Shown: positions 1 to 7,532, counted from the stretch's first letter. The stretch is DNA of 19,347 nt from JBJGXI01 sp045635475 (GCF_045635475.1 NZ_JBJGXI010000070.1:1-19347); one strand, 5' to 3'. Translations and numbers: made by a program. Notes: a model not told the origin generated them from the letters alone.

Positions 1-1641
1 AATCCAAACGTTTGGATTATTTGCCATCGCCACTCGTAAAACTTCTTCAACTGTTGTTAAACCTTGTTTTACTTTTAATAATCCATCATCAATTAAAAAC
101 TTCATTCCGCTTTCTTTTGCATAATTGCGGATATCTTTCATAGAGCCATTGATCATCATATGTTGAATGTTATCATCAACAACCAGCAACTCATGTAGGG
201 CCATTCTACCTCGATAACCTGTATGGTGACAGCTATTACATCCTTGGCCCTCAGTAACTTTATTTACTTCAATCCCACGTTCTTCAAACAACTTTTGTTC
301 AATTTCAGTTGGTGTCCGTTTCTGTTGACAGTCTCGGCAAATCCGTTTCACTAACCGTTGCGCCATAATCCCAGATAAAGACGAAACAACGAGATATGGC
401 TCAATATCCATATCAATCAAACGTGGTATTGTAGCAATTGCATTGTTAGTATGCAACGTACTAAAAACGAGATGTCCTGTTAACGATGCCCGTATCGCAA
501 TTTCCGCGGTCTCGGTATCACGAATTTCTCCGACCATGATAATATTCGGATCTTGACGAAGTACCGAACGCAACCCTGCTGCAAAGCTTAACCCAATCGA
601 GCTATTCACTTGTACTTGGTTAATCCCATTTAATTGATATTCAACCGGGTCCTCAATCGTAATAATATTCACATCTTCTTTATTGAGCTGATTAAGTGAT
701 GCATACAAGGTCGACGATTTACCCGAACCGGTTGGACCCGTAATTAGTAATAGACCCGATGGCTTTTCGATTAGCTTGGAATATTTTTTAAAGTTTTCTT
801 CGCTAAAATCTAATTCCGAAATCTGTTTCAGTACATTTTTCAAATCTAGAATCCGGATAACTACCTTCTCTCCATATACGGTCGGTAGAGTGGAAATACG
901 TAGGTCCACAGGTACATCATTGATTACTGTACCGATCCGACCATCCTGCGGTAGCCTTGACTCAGTTACATTTAAATTTGCCAAAATTTTTATTCTAGCT
1001 ATTAGAGAGTTGCGAATTTCCTTGGATAATAATCTTTCGGTCCGCAACATTCCGTCTACACGATATCGGATTACAATGTTCGTTTTGTTAGGATCAACGT
1101 GGATATCACTTGCTCGCAGTTGAACGGCCGTTTCCAACAATTGGTCCATGATCCGAACAGTTGAGGAATCATCATTTGTTTCTGTTTCACGAACAACTTG
1201 ATTGGATTGTTGACCACGGTTGTAATGTCGATTTAATGCTTGCATAATATCGTCTTTCGATGCGATTACTGGTGATATAATTAATCCGGTCGACAGCTCT
1301 AAATCATCGATCGCATAATAATCCATTGGATCATTCATTGCAACCGTCACTGTGTCGCCATCCTGTTTTACAGGTATAAGTACTTTCTTCTGCGCAAATT
1401 CCTTTGTCACAATCTCGACCGCTTTGGGATCAATCGGATAGCGATAAAGTGAGACACTTGGAATGGCTAGTTGTTGCTCTAGTACCTCTATTAGTTGCAT
1501 TTCTGTAATGATGCCTCGATCAACCAGTGCATCTCCAAGCTTTTGGCCGGGTTTCTTTCGATTTAGTGTTTCAACGATAACATCTTCCGTTAATAATCCT
1601 GATTCTTTTAAGATATCACCGAATTTTTTACGCGGTGCCAT
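1..1641 (-). CDS. pilB: Type IV pilus assembly ATPase PilB (GspE/PulE family), 3' end outside window
   Basis: Hexameric cytoplasmic ATPase that drives pilus extension. The frame is open for 547 codons from ATG at 1641 to the window edge; AGGAGG at 1648-1653 is 6 nt upstream of the start. The N-terminal MshEN-like region has two copies of the 24-residue c-di-GMP motif (residues 6-29, starting KFGDIL; residues 34-57, starting KLGDAL, with G43, L50, L54 and Q57). The Walker A motif GPTGSGKS is at about 302-309 and the Asp/Walker B region with GEIRD at about 371-375, followed by the His box STLHTNNA. A CxxC pair near 434-437 and a second Cys pair near 467 form the usual zinc site. The visible part is close to full family length, so only a few residues should be missing. 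It follows the prepilin gene on the same strand after 118 bp, which suggests an operon. The family call is secure; a role in pili rather than type II secretion rests on the neighbours. Confidence 0.93.
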   Translation of the reverse strand, partial: MAPRKKFGDILKESGLLTEDVIVETLNRKKPGQKLGDALVDRGIITEMQLIEVLEQQLAIPSVSLYRYPIDPKAVEIVTKEFAQKKVLIPVKQDGDTVTVAMNDPMDYYAIDDLELSTGLIISPVIASKDDIMQALNRHYNRGQQSNQVVRETETNDDSSTVRIMDQLLETAVQLRASDIHVDPNKTNIVIRYRVDGMLRTERLLSKEIRNSLIARIKILANLNVTESRLPQDGRIGTVINDVPVDLRISTLPTVYGEKVVIRILDLKNVLKQISELDFSEENFKKYSKLIEKPSGLLLITGPTGSGKSSTLYASLNQLNKEDVNIITIEDPVEYQLNGINQVQVNSSIGLSFAAGLRSVLRQDPNIIMVGEIRDTETAEIAIRASLTGHLVFSTLHTNNAIATIPRLIDMDIEPYLVVSSLSGIMAQRLVKRICRDCQQKRTPTEIEQKLFEERGIEVNKVTEGQGCNSCHHTGYRGRMALHELLVVDDNIQHMMINGSMKDIRNYAKESGMKFLIDDGLLKVKQGLTTVEEVLRVAMANNPNVWI

Positions 1642-1679
1642 GAAATTCCTCCTAGGCGTATTTTTCAATAAATTTAAAT

Positions 1680-1728
1680 TTCTCGTTCGCTATAAAAAAA
1701 GTAAGAAAGAAAATTTCTTAAACGAGAA
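1680..1728. repeat. Inverted repeat between the prepilin and pilB genes
   Basis: TTCTCGTT at 1680-1687 is the reverse complement of AACGAGAA at 1721-1728, with a 33-nt A-rich loop. It lies in the 118-bp gap between the prepilin stop and the pilB ribosome binding site. There is no clean U-tract on the minus strand, so it is more likely a processing or stability hairpin than a strong terminator. It could also be chance. Confidence 0.3.
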
Positions 1729-1759
1729 TATTTATCGAGGTCGAGCGTCTCCAATTCAC

Positions 1760-3142
1760 TTATTCACTGCCAAAAGGATAATCAGCCGGATCACTTACAT
1801 AGTTCTGAATCGATTTAAAATTAACAGTAGTTCCACCACTAATTACTTCATAACCATCCCTAGCGATTACTAGACCTTCAAAAGAAGAACCACTAAATGT
1901 TACTTTCCCATTCGGAGCAAATAATACTCCTGTCATTTGTAAGCCACCGCTGTTTATATTAATATCTCCCTTACTAACAATAATAGCATTAGTAAATGTG
2001 GAAACGTATCTACCTAAGTTTTGATCATAATAACTAGCTATATTAATATTATTACCATATAGTCGCATGTCCTCAGGTTTAATTGTCTGAGTATATCCAT
2101 GATTTGCAAACCATTGATCAGATTTGAGTGGAGGGATTGGATATTCTGGCATCGTAAAACTTTTAACATTTTCCTGCTTTACAAGTTTTGAAAGGATATC
2201 TTGTCTATAATTATCTGGATGGTCTAGAGAACCGGTGTAATAAATATTGGAATCCGCTGAAAGAGATGGTGTCCAACCCAATTCAATGTTGCCATTCACA
2301 TAAACATCTCCATAAATATTGGCATCTTTAAGTCTAAAGTTACCATTAACATAGACATCACCATAAATATTACGCGTCCCGCCCCACAAAGTTAAGTCTC
2401 CATTAAAATGAAGATTGCCCGGACTACTTGATGAACCTAGTCCTGCAGCTCCACCGTCAAAAGTAGTAGAACCACCAACATAAATGTTAGAGACGTTACT
2501 TAGAGAGCCACCGCCAATTTCACTACCTTTCAAATCTCCTTTTACAACTATTGTCGCCCCTGCTCCATTTATTTGCCTTCCATTAAATACAAATTTCTTT
2601 CCATATACAAAAACATTCTCATCTACCAAAAAATCGCCGAGATCCTGTGAACTTGCAGGTAATGTTATTGGCAACGATGCATTTAGAGTATTAATCGTTG
2701 TATTTATCTGGTATTCTTGATTATAATCGGTCCCTAACTCTAAGGTTACATACAAAGGCACAGTCGTGTTCACAGAAAGACATGTTTCACCTGTCGATGT
2801 TTGATTTAATGCAGCACCATCATTTTCAAATAAAACATCGCTCATACCATGTACCGTAATGTTTTCACTACCTATTATATTATTTTGATTTGAATCAGAA
2901 TATATTTTTCCATTATTATAACAAAGCTTGTAATTATCACCTTGATGCGCTGTCCTCAATTGCGTTACGATAATATTAGCTTCTTGTCTTAAATCAATAT
3001 GTGACTGCGTTATTTCGCTATTATTCATTGATGTTATAAGTACACTTGACACGATCCCTACAATCATAGTAGAAAGAGTCAAAGTTGCTAATAATTCAAC
3101 TAAAGTTAAGCCTGTCTGATTGTTAAACATATTTTTCCGCAT
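1760..3142 (-). CDS. Prepilin-like protein with long beta-rich passenger region
   Basis: 460 residues. The N-terminus is a class III prepilin signal: short basic leader, then G|LTLVELLATLTLSTMIVG with Glu at +5, a site for prepilin peptidase and the hydrophobic pilin helix. Residues about 50-150 are an extracellular-type linker. From about 160 the sequence is rich in Gly, Asn and Val in short strand-like units (GDLKGSEIGGG, IYVGGSTTFDGG, LHFNGDLTLWGG). It includes an exact 11-residue repeat NIYGDVYVNGN at about 258-268 and 275-285, spaced 17 residues, which resembles a right-handed beta-helix or bactofilin-like fold. The C-terminal part (TGVLFAPNGKVTFSG) continues this pattern. The start is ATG at 3142, with GGTGA about 9 nt upstream. 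It probably forms a pilus tip or adhesin-like minor pilin co-transcribed with pilB. The pilin N-terminus is certain; the fold of the rest is inferred. Confidence 0.85.
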   Translation of the reverse strand: MRKNMFNNQTGLTLVELLATLTLSTMIVGIVSSVLITSMNNSEITQSHIDLRQEANIIVTQLRTAHQGDNYKLCYNNGKIYSDSNQNNIIGSENITVHGMSDVLFENDGAALNQTSTGETCLSVNTTVPLYVTLELGTDYNQEYQINTTINTLNASLPITLPASSQDLGDFLVDENVFVYGKKFVFNGRQINGAGATIVVKGDLKGSEIGGGSLSNVSNIYVGGSTTFDGGAAGLGSSSSPGNLHFNGDLTLWGGTRNIYGDVYVNGNFRLKDANIYGDVYVNGNIELGWTPSLSADSNIYYTGSLDHPDNYRQDILSKLVKQENVKSFTMPEYPIPPLKSDQWFANHGYTQTIKPEDMRLYGNNINIASYYDQNLGRYVSTFTNAIIVSKGDININSGGLQMTGVLFAPNGKVTFSGSSFEGLVIARDGYEVISGGTTVNFKSIQNYVSDPADYPFGSE

Positions 3143-3200
3143 TTTAATAGATCACCCAATTAATATTATACTCTAAATTGACAAAAAGTTGGTGAAAGTT
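3143..3200. promoter_or_regulatory. Divergent pilus promoter region
   Basis: Only about 58 bp separate the divergent start codons. The minus strand has a consensus -10 TATAAT (3165-3170 on plus as ATTATA), without a clear -35. The plus strand has a TATACT at 3167-3172 that could serve the other direction, so the two -10 boxes overlap and may compete. TTGACA at 3178-3183 is too close to the gene to act as its -35. This assignment is weak. Confidence 0.35.
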
Positions 3201-3635
3201 GTGAGGTTGCTTAAGAAATATTTGTCGAATTCCCTCGGATTAACACTAATAGAAATACTTGCTTCTCTCGTCATCTTAGGTATTATTCTAATTAGTTTTT
3301 TTACTTTTTTTAGTCAAACAATATTTCTTTCAAAAAAAGTGGAAGATAATCTGACTGCTATAAATGTTGGAGAAAAAATATTGTATGAAATGAAAGATAC
3401 CTATACACCAACTGATTCTGCAGAAACATGCCCTGGAACTAATCCAATTACGTTACCTTCTTTATCCGCGGACAATGTTGGTCAGTATTATTCAATTAAT
3501 AATAAAAACTATTACCCGAATATTACCGTCTGCCAAACATCTGAAGAAGAAGTGCTTGAATTATATCAGATTCACGTTGAAATCTTTGATGAAGACTCAA
3601 AGCTATTAAGTGAAATCTTTGATTACATGGAATGA
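3201..3635 (+). CDS. Minor pilin, PilV/GspI-like prepilin
   Basis: 144 residues from GTG at 3201. A longer reading from TTG at 3189 is possible, but GGTGA at 3191-3195 is well placed for 3201. The leader MRLLKKYLSNSLG is followed by LTLIEILASLVILGIILISF, a canonical prepilin peptidase site (Gly at -1, Glu at +5) and transmembrane helix. The C-terminal domain is about 100 residues with two Cys (around CPGTN and TVCQT), which could form a disulfide. The size and short globular domain fit a PilV/GspI-type minor pilin that primes pilus assembly. It is followed after 10 bp by a second minor pilin gene, so the two are likely co-translated. It diverges from the pilB operon but clearly belongs to the same machine. 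Confidence 0.85.
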   Translation: MRLLKKYLSNSLGLTLIEILASLVILGIILISFFTFFSQTIFLSKKVEDNLTAINVGEKILYEMKDTYTPTDSAETCPGTNPITLPSLSADNVGQYYSINNKNYYPNITVCQTSEEEVLELYQIHVEIFDEDSKLLSEIFDYME

Positions 3636-3645
3636 GGAAGATAGC

Positions 3646-4098
3646 ATGAAAAAAAATATTATTAATCAACAAGGCTATGCTCTTGTACTTGTGTTGCTTA
3701 CTATAACTGTTATTGGCATACTAACTCCACCCATAATAAACAGTTTACTAAACAGTACACAGCAGTATCAACGAAGTGAGGAAAATATTCAATTACAGAA
3801 GTTAATTGAAATGGGGAAAATGTATGCTCGGAAAGAGATTGAGGTTGTCCTGACACCCTTGCCTACTAGTTTAGATGAAGCAAAAGCAACATTACAATCA
3901 AGTTTAACTATTGAGGAAGTAAGTTTAGATAGTTCAAATGATAATATGTCCTTCACCGTAAGTTATAAAGATTATGTGATAGAAGCAAATGAGTTAAAGA
4001 TTACCTATGAAATTACAGCCAAGCTTGAGGATAATAATGAAGTTCTCGCAGAAAAAAACGAATTTGAAACGTTCATAGTAAATAAAGAAAACAGCTAA
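3646..4098 (+). CDS. Minor pilin of the GspK/PilX type, lacking Glu5
   Basis: 150 residues from ATG at 3646. An upstream ATG at 3610 overlaps the previous gene and lacks a ribosome binding site, whereas GAGGAAG at 3634-3640 fits 3646. The N-terminus MKKNIINQQG|YALVLVLLTITVIGIL has the prepilin leader, cleavage glycine and hydrophobic helix, but Leu replaces Glu at +5. Loss of Glu5 is characteristic of GspK-like and PilX-like tip pilins, which cap the fibre rather than extend it. The rest is a hydrophilic, Glu/Lys-rich domain with no recognised motif and no Cys. It is the last gene before the transposon, and its natural terminator (4117-4139 joined to 7655-7669) has been split by that element. 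Confidence 0.8.
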   Translation: MKKNIINQQGYALVLVLLTITVIGILTPPIINSLLNSTQQYQRSEENIQLQKLIEMGKMYARKEIEVVLTPLPTSLDEAKATLQSSLTIEEVSLDSSNDNMSFTVSYKDYVIEANELKITYEITAKLEDNNEVLAEKNEFETFIVNKENS

Positions 4099-4116
4099 TC
4101 TCTTGTAGCTAAAATA

Positions 4117-4131
4117 ATAAAACCCACCTTA
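4117..4131. terminator. Left half of a terminator split by the transposon
   Basis: The arm ATAAAACCCACCTTA is the exact reverse complement of 7655-7669. With the transposon and one CACTTTTA copy removed, the two arms form a 15-bp stem with an 8-nt loop, A-rich on one side and T-rich on the other: a bidirectional intrinsic terminator between the convergent minor pilin and cyclase genes. Confidence 0.85.
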
Positions 4132-4139
4132 CACTTTTA
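4132..4139 (+). repeat. Target site duplication, left copy (CACTTTTA)
   Basis: The 8-mer CACTTTTA directly abuts the left 28-bp terminal repeat and occurs in the same orientation next to the right one (7647-7654). It is the complete loop of the reconstructed terminator hairpin. Confidence 0.9.
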
Positions 4140-4167
4140 TTAACGGGTTCGGTTGAGAGGGAGAAAA
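4140..4167 (+). repeat. Left terminal inverted repeat, 28 bp
   Basis: Begins TTAACGGGTTCGG and ends GAGGGAGAAAA. It is a perfect reverse complement of 7619-7646. The symmetry stops just inside 4167, so 28 bp is the full conserved end. Confidence 0.92.
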
Positions 4168-4187
4168 CGTAAAATAACATAGTTTTT

Positions 4188-4227
4188 GGAGGTGCAATTA
4201 ACATGCTAATTCGCACCTCCATTTTTT
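4188..4227 (+). terminator. Inward-facing intrinsic terminator at the left end
   Basis: GGAGGTGC (4188-4195) pairs with GCACCTCC (4213-4220). The stem is prolonged by AATTA/TAATT inside it, and a run of six T follows at 4222-4227. It would stop transcripts entering from the upstream minor pilin gene and so replace the host terminator that the insertion destroyed. The loop region contains the 16-mer AATTAACATGCTAATT (4196-4211), which recurs at 7563-7578. The left arm also reads as a strong ribosome binding site in front of ATG 4203 (a 15-codon frame ending at 4250). Confidence 0.75.
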
Positions 4228-4257
4228 ATTGTTATATCAAAGTTTTTTGAAAAAATT

Positions 4258-4414
4258 CTGTACTTTAACATGCCAATTAGCACCCTATTTAGTATACTGA
4301 TTCGCAAGCGTACAAAAAATATTGTACTACTGCTAAAAGGTATGTTATTTAGCGTGTTAATTTTTGTGCTAATTTCAGTGTTAAAACCCATGTTAATTGG
4401 TTATGCTAATTAAA
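4258..4414 (+). repeat. Left subterminal array of a 12-bp repeat
   Basis: Units with consensus NTGYTAATTNNN start every 12 bp at 4258, 4270, 4282, 4294, 4306, 4318, 4330, 4342, 4354, 4366, 4378 and 4390, then 4403 (one 13-bp step). The seven units from 4330 to 4403 are well conserved, for example GTGTTAATT (4354), GTGCTAATT (4366), ATGTTAATT (4390) and ATGCTAATT (4403). Units 4258, 4306 and 4318 are degenerate, but the register is kept across them. An isolated unit ATGCTAATT lies at 4203. The array ends about 25 bp before the start of the small gene at 4440. It is a likely set of binding sites for the transposase or the small protein, and may contain the promoter. Confidence 0.8.
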
Positions 4415-4439
4415 AATAAGATAAAAGGAGTGTTTTCAT

Positions 4440-4697
4440 ATGGAATTTATTGAACCTAGAAATATTAATGCTGATAAAGTAGATTGGCTTATCTCAGAAC
4501 GTGTTAGAGCTATCGTCTCTTACTACGCAGAATACACAGAATACACGGAAAGCGATGTAGTGGATAAACTATTGCTAAATATACTGGATGACAAAAAGTT
4601 TATAGAGTGGATAAAAGACAAAAGAAACAACAAGCGGATTATTAAGCAGGTGAACCTAGAACATTTAATAGAGGAAAAGGAAGAGGAAGTTGGCTAA
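4440..4697 (+). CDS. Small transposon protein, possible ribbon-helix-helix DNA-binding protein
   Basis: 85 residues. AAGGAG at 4425-4430 lies 9 nt before the ATG. I do not recognise a family directly. Residues about 22-52 (ERVRAIVSYYAEYT, then TESDVVDKLLLNIL) look like the two helices of a ribbon-helix-helix protein, with a preceding segment that could be the strand; the C-terminus is highly charged (KDKRNNKRIIK, EEKEEE). A short internal duplication gives EYTEYTE. The stop overlaps the transposase start by 8 bp, so the two are translationally coupled. The 12-bp repeat array directly upstream resembles the tandem operator sites bound by proteins of this class. It may act as an accessory transposition protein, a regulator of the operon, or both. 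The gene is well supported; the fold is an inference. Confidence 0.8.
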   Translation: MEFIEPRNINADKVDWLISERVRAIVSYYAEYTEYTESDVVDKLLLNILDDKKFIEWIKDKRNNKRIIKQVNLEHLIEEKEEEVG

Positions 4698-6639
4698 GCT
4701 AAAAAGACTACTCTCAAAGGACGACGTTATATTAGAAGTCGCTAACCCTGTTACGGAAGAGGAGCTGAAAAATAGACATAAGGATTATCATGTCTTACCT
4801 CCAAGGAAATTTGGAACAAAGTACAGAAATTTGTTGTTTAAACCAGTTGAATTTACCCTTTTTAATAAGGGTTATTCTCTTCAATTCAACTTTTGTACAA
4901 ATCCTTACTGTAAGTGGCAAGGTCTACAACAAGAGAAATTTGACACAAAGGGAAAGCCCAGTCGTTATAGATTAGATGCTCCAGGTGATGAAAGAAAACA
5001 GATTAAATGTAATCCTGATCCAGTAAATCCTAATAGAGGTGCTACACTTGGTTGCAAGTCTGCCGCATTATCTAACTGGTCTATTTCCGAAGAAATACAT
5101 AGATTGATTCGAATAAATAGCATAAAGGTTGATGAACCTGCTTACAACTTTCATAAGGAAGGATGTTCTCAACACGGGCAAACTCCCTTTAAATCACCAT
5201 TCCTATTTTACAGACAAGGGAAAAGTAGTAGCACGGGTGCTCAACAATGGCAATGCAAAACATGTAAGAAAAAGACAACACTCAGACCAGATGGTAAAAA
5301 ATCAGTTGTGTATAATCAGAAGCGCAGCGAGATTAATCTCTTATTTACTAAGTTATTGCTAAACAGAGAACCAATAACTAGGGCTTGTGAAGTGTTAGAA
5401 ATTGCAGATGGAACATATTATGAAAAATTAGAATTTATTTACCGTAGATGCCTTGAATTCCTAGAAAGAAACGAAATCAAACCATTGCAAGAAAAAGAAT
5501 TTAAAGAGATGTGGATTAATACAGATAAAATGAATTATCATCTAAATAATGTACGCAAGAAAGGGATGGGCGGCAGAAAGTATAGTGATGTTGAGGATTC
5601 TGTTTTCCCTACTAATGTGGTTATTAGTGCTGATGTATTTTCTAGATATGTGTTTAGAAGTGACGTATCTTTTGATTGGGATGCTTCTCTTAGTGACATT
5701 GAGGAAGATACAATTCAATTTAAAGATGACCATTTAGGAATATATGCTAGAAAAAATGCGAGGTTCACGAAATTCTCTTATTATCCTCAAGAACCTTCTG
5801 CAAACGACACCCAAACAAAAGCAGAATATAATTATGATTTGTCTAGGTTCGAAAAAAGAAAGAAATATGCAGATGGATTACACGTTAACTCAACTTACAC
5901 AAGCACTGCCCATTATTGGCTCATTAAAGAATTGGTAAATGCGTCAGAATGGCGTTTCATTACAGACGAAGATAGTTCTCTTATTACGGCTATCTTTCGA
6001 GTATTTGCAATGGAAATTCGGTTAAGCGATGGGCATCACTTCTTATGTCAAACTGATAAAACTAAATCAAGGAAACAAGCTCGCCAAGAGTTTAGTGATG
6101 CGAAAAATGTTTTGCTAGAATGGGGTGATAACAATGGATATAACACAAGATCACTCAGAAAGTTAGCTAAACTGCAGCTAGAACAGTTATTTGAAAAACA
6201 TCGCTTTCACAAAGAGGTTAAAACATCAACTGGTTCTCATTTTAGATATGCTGACAATCCCATAGAACATCCATTAGCTACCATAGATAGAGGATATCGT
6301 TCCTTTGATTGCACCACCAACTTATCATCAGTGGAGCCAAATGATATTGCGGAACTAATATTAAATGTAAATGACAACGCAACTAATGCCTTTATTCAGC
6401 AAATAAGAAGAAGACTCTCGATACTCGAGAGGCCCTTATCAACTGCTAGGGCAGATTTGAAGAGCTATATTTACGCCAACTTCAACCCTAAGTATGCTCA
6501 GATGGCCATAACTATTTTGAGAACTTATTATAATTTCTGTTTACCTTATAAGACTGGCAAGATAAATAAGACACCAGCTCAACGTTTAGGTATTGCAGAT
6601 AAGATTTTTGAACTGAAAGATATCATTTATTTAAGGTGA
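4690..6639 (+). CDS. Large zinc-finger DDE-type transposase
   Basis: 649 residues starting at TTG 4690 inside the end of the upstream gene, with GGAAGAGG just before it. The N-terminal part has several metal-ligand pairs: C69/C74, C107/C122, C159/H162 and C189/C192, the last being a zinc-ribbon-like CKTCKKKTTL. A helix-turn-helix follows at about 227-252 (ITRACEVLEIADGTYYEKL). The likely RNase H core has acidic residues in strand-like contexts: D279 (WINTDK), D315 (VISADVFSRY) and D426 (RFITDEDSS). The C-terminal YYNFCLPYK and KTPAQRLGI are typical of DDE transposase tails that read NF...P...TPA. The third acidic residue is not obvious: the expected region reads NDNATNAFIQQIRRRLSILE. It is longer than most IS transposases and shares its N-terminal zinc/HTH layout with IS1-like proteins. 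The intact terminal repeats around it support the function. Confidence 0.82.
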   Translation: MAKLKRLLSKDDVILEVANPVTEEELKNRHKDYHVLPPRKFGTKYRNLLFKPVEFTLFNKGYSLQFNFCTNPYCKWQGLQQEKFDTKGKPSRYRLDAPGDERKQIKCNPDPVNPNRGATLGCKSAALSNWSISEEIHRLIRINSIKVDEPAYNFHKEGCSQHGQTPFKSPFLFYRQGKSSSTGAQQWQCKTCKKKTTLRPDGKKSVVYNQKRSEINLLFTKLLLNREPITRACEVLEIADGTYYEKLEFIYRRCLEFLERNEIKPLQEKEFKEMWINTDKMNYHLNNVRKKGMGGRKYSDVEDSVFPTNVVISADVFSRYVFRSDVSFDWDASLSDIEEDTIQFKDDHLGIYARKNARFTKFSYYPQEPSANDTQTKAEYNYDLSRFEKRKKYADGLHVNSTYTSTAHYWLIKELVNASEWRFITDEDSSLITAIFRVFAMEIRLSDGHHFLCQTDKTKSRKQARQEFSDAKNVLLEWGDNNGYNTRSLRKLAKLQLEQLFEKHRFHKEVKTSTGSHFRYADNPIEHPLATIDRGYRSFDCTTNLSSVEPNDIAELILNVNDNATNAFIQQIRRRLSILERPLSTARADLKSYIYANFNPKYAQMAITILRTYYNFCLPYKTGKINKTPAQRLGIADKIFELKDIIYLR

Positions 6640-6642
6640 TAA

Positions 6643-6698
6643 AATAACAGAACTAAAAAGGAGCTTGGAAATTCAAGCTCCTTTTTAGTTCTGTTATT
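6643..6698. terminator. Bidirectional terminator, 25-bp perfect stem
   Basis: Positions 6643-6667 and 6674-6698 are perfect reverse complements with a 6-nt loop GAAATT. The inner part (AAAAAGGAGCTTG / CAAGCTCCTTTTT) gives a GC-containing stem with a T-run on each strand. It serves the convergent transposase and lipoprotein genes. The lipoprotein stop codon (6697-6699) lies partly in the stem. Confidence 0.9.
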
Positions 6699-7371
6699 AA
6701 GTTTCTTCCTTATCTAATGTTTTTATAAAATCGTGAAGTTCTTCTTCACTCTCTCCTTTAAAAATAATACCTTCGTGATCTGTCATGATATATGTGATCG
6801 AATCTTCAAATAATCCTAATAGCTCTTTCTCGTTTTTAACTTCACTGCTAGAACGTCTCATTGATATTGTGTGAACTGGAACATCCTTATCAATTTCTGG
6901 AGGAGAGAATGATCCGTTTTCATCAGGTTTCAAATTGTAAATGTAAAGTCCATAATCGCCTTCACTCGCTGTCATCTCTAAAACAATTTCCTCTTTTGTA
7001 TAAGGATTGATGGTTACCTTTTCTGTTTTATAAGTCGGTAGATTTTCATTATCTAAAAGCGCATCAATCGTGACTAATTCTTTTTCATAACTCCCCTTGA
7101 TTTCAACAGACACTTTTTGCCCCATTTTTAAATCATCAAGGGCTTTTGCTTCGGTTGTTTCTGCTAAAAATGCTTCAACAACCTTTGCATTTTCCTCTAC
7201 ATCCATTGTTTCTCGTTGTTCTTTTGTTAATGTGTCTCCTACATAAACAACAAATGAATTTTCTTCCTTGTTAATGTGATTTATTTTTCCTTCAATAGTC
7301 ACTGTATCATTTTGCGCACATCCCGTTATTAACAAAGATATAAGTGTAATAATGCCAACATAAACCTTCAT
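6697..7371 (-). CDS. Lipoprotein cargo gene, DUF3221-like
   Basis: 224 residues. A typical lipoprotein signal peptide MKVYVGIITLISLLITGC places the lipidated Cys at 18, so the protein should be anchored outside the cell membrane. Residues about 23-105 (beginning TVTIEGKINHINKEENSFVVY, ending KMGQKVSVEIKG) resemble the small beta-barrel-like DUF3221 domain of Bacillaceae lipoproteins. The remainder is acidic (TSEVKNEKELLGLF and TLDKEET-type segments) with no catalytic motif that I can see. The start ATG has GGGGGAG upstream. It lies inside the terminal inverted repeats, faces the transposase and shares its terminator, so it is true cargo rather than host sequence. Its benefit to element or host is unknown. 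The signal peptide is clear; the domain name is from memory of the family. Confidence 0.85.
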   Translation of the reverse strand: MKVYVGIITLISLLITGCAQNDTVTIEGKINHINKEENSFVVYVGDTLTKEQRETMDVEENAKVVEAFLAETTEAKALDDLKMGQKVSVEIKGSYEKELVTIDALLDNENLPTYKTEKVTINPYTKEEIVLEMTASEGDYGLYIYNLKPDENGSFSPPEIDKDVPVHTISMRRSSSEVKNEKELLGLFEDSITYIMTDHEGIIFKGESEEELHDFIKTLDKEET

Positions 7372-7425
7372 AAAAAACTCCCCCTTTATAAAAATAACTT
7401 ACCATAAGAAGCCCTCTTCCTTATT

Positions 7426-7457
7426 GAAGTATTTGCTTCGTTTAAGATCGATACTTC
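7426..7457. promoter_or_regulatory. Possible operator upstream of the lipoprotein gene
   Basis: GAAGTAT at 7426-7432 and ATACTTC at 7451-7457 form a 7-bp inverted repeat with an 18-bp spacer in the leader or promoter region of the lipoprotein gene. No convincing -35/-10 pair is evident, so this remains tentative. Confidence 0.3.
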
Positions 7458-7500
7458 ACAATCTCACTTAATTGTATCACTAAATGGTAAGGATTTACCA

Positions 7501-7532
7501 AAAAAACAAGAAAAAACAGACCCAAGATTGGG
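7501..7532 (-). terminator. Inward-facing terminator at the right end
   Basis: On the minus strand a hairpin CCCA/TGGG (plus 7521-7532, CCCAAGATTGGG) is followed by an interrupted T-rich tract (plus 7501-7519, A-rich). It would stop transcripts arriving from the cyclase gene before they reach the lipoprotein gene. It mirrors the terminator at the left end. The stem is short, so its strength is uncertain. Confidence 0.55.

Noticed and set aside
1463..1873. 136-residue plus-strand frame.
   Set aside because: It is antisense to the start of pilB and to the end of the prepilin gene, both well supported.
4206..4391. 61-residue open frame on the minus strand.
   Set aside because: It lies entirely in the 12-bp repeat array and left terminator; its frame is kept open by the repeat period (12 bp = 4 codons). 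No ribosome binding site.
4258..4414. 12-bp repeats as a CRISPR array.
   Set aside because: Units are tandem, short and degenerate with no spacers of typical length, and there are no cas genes.
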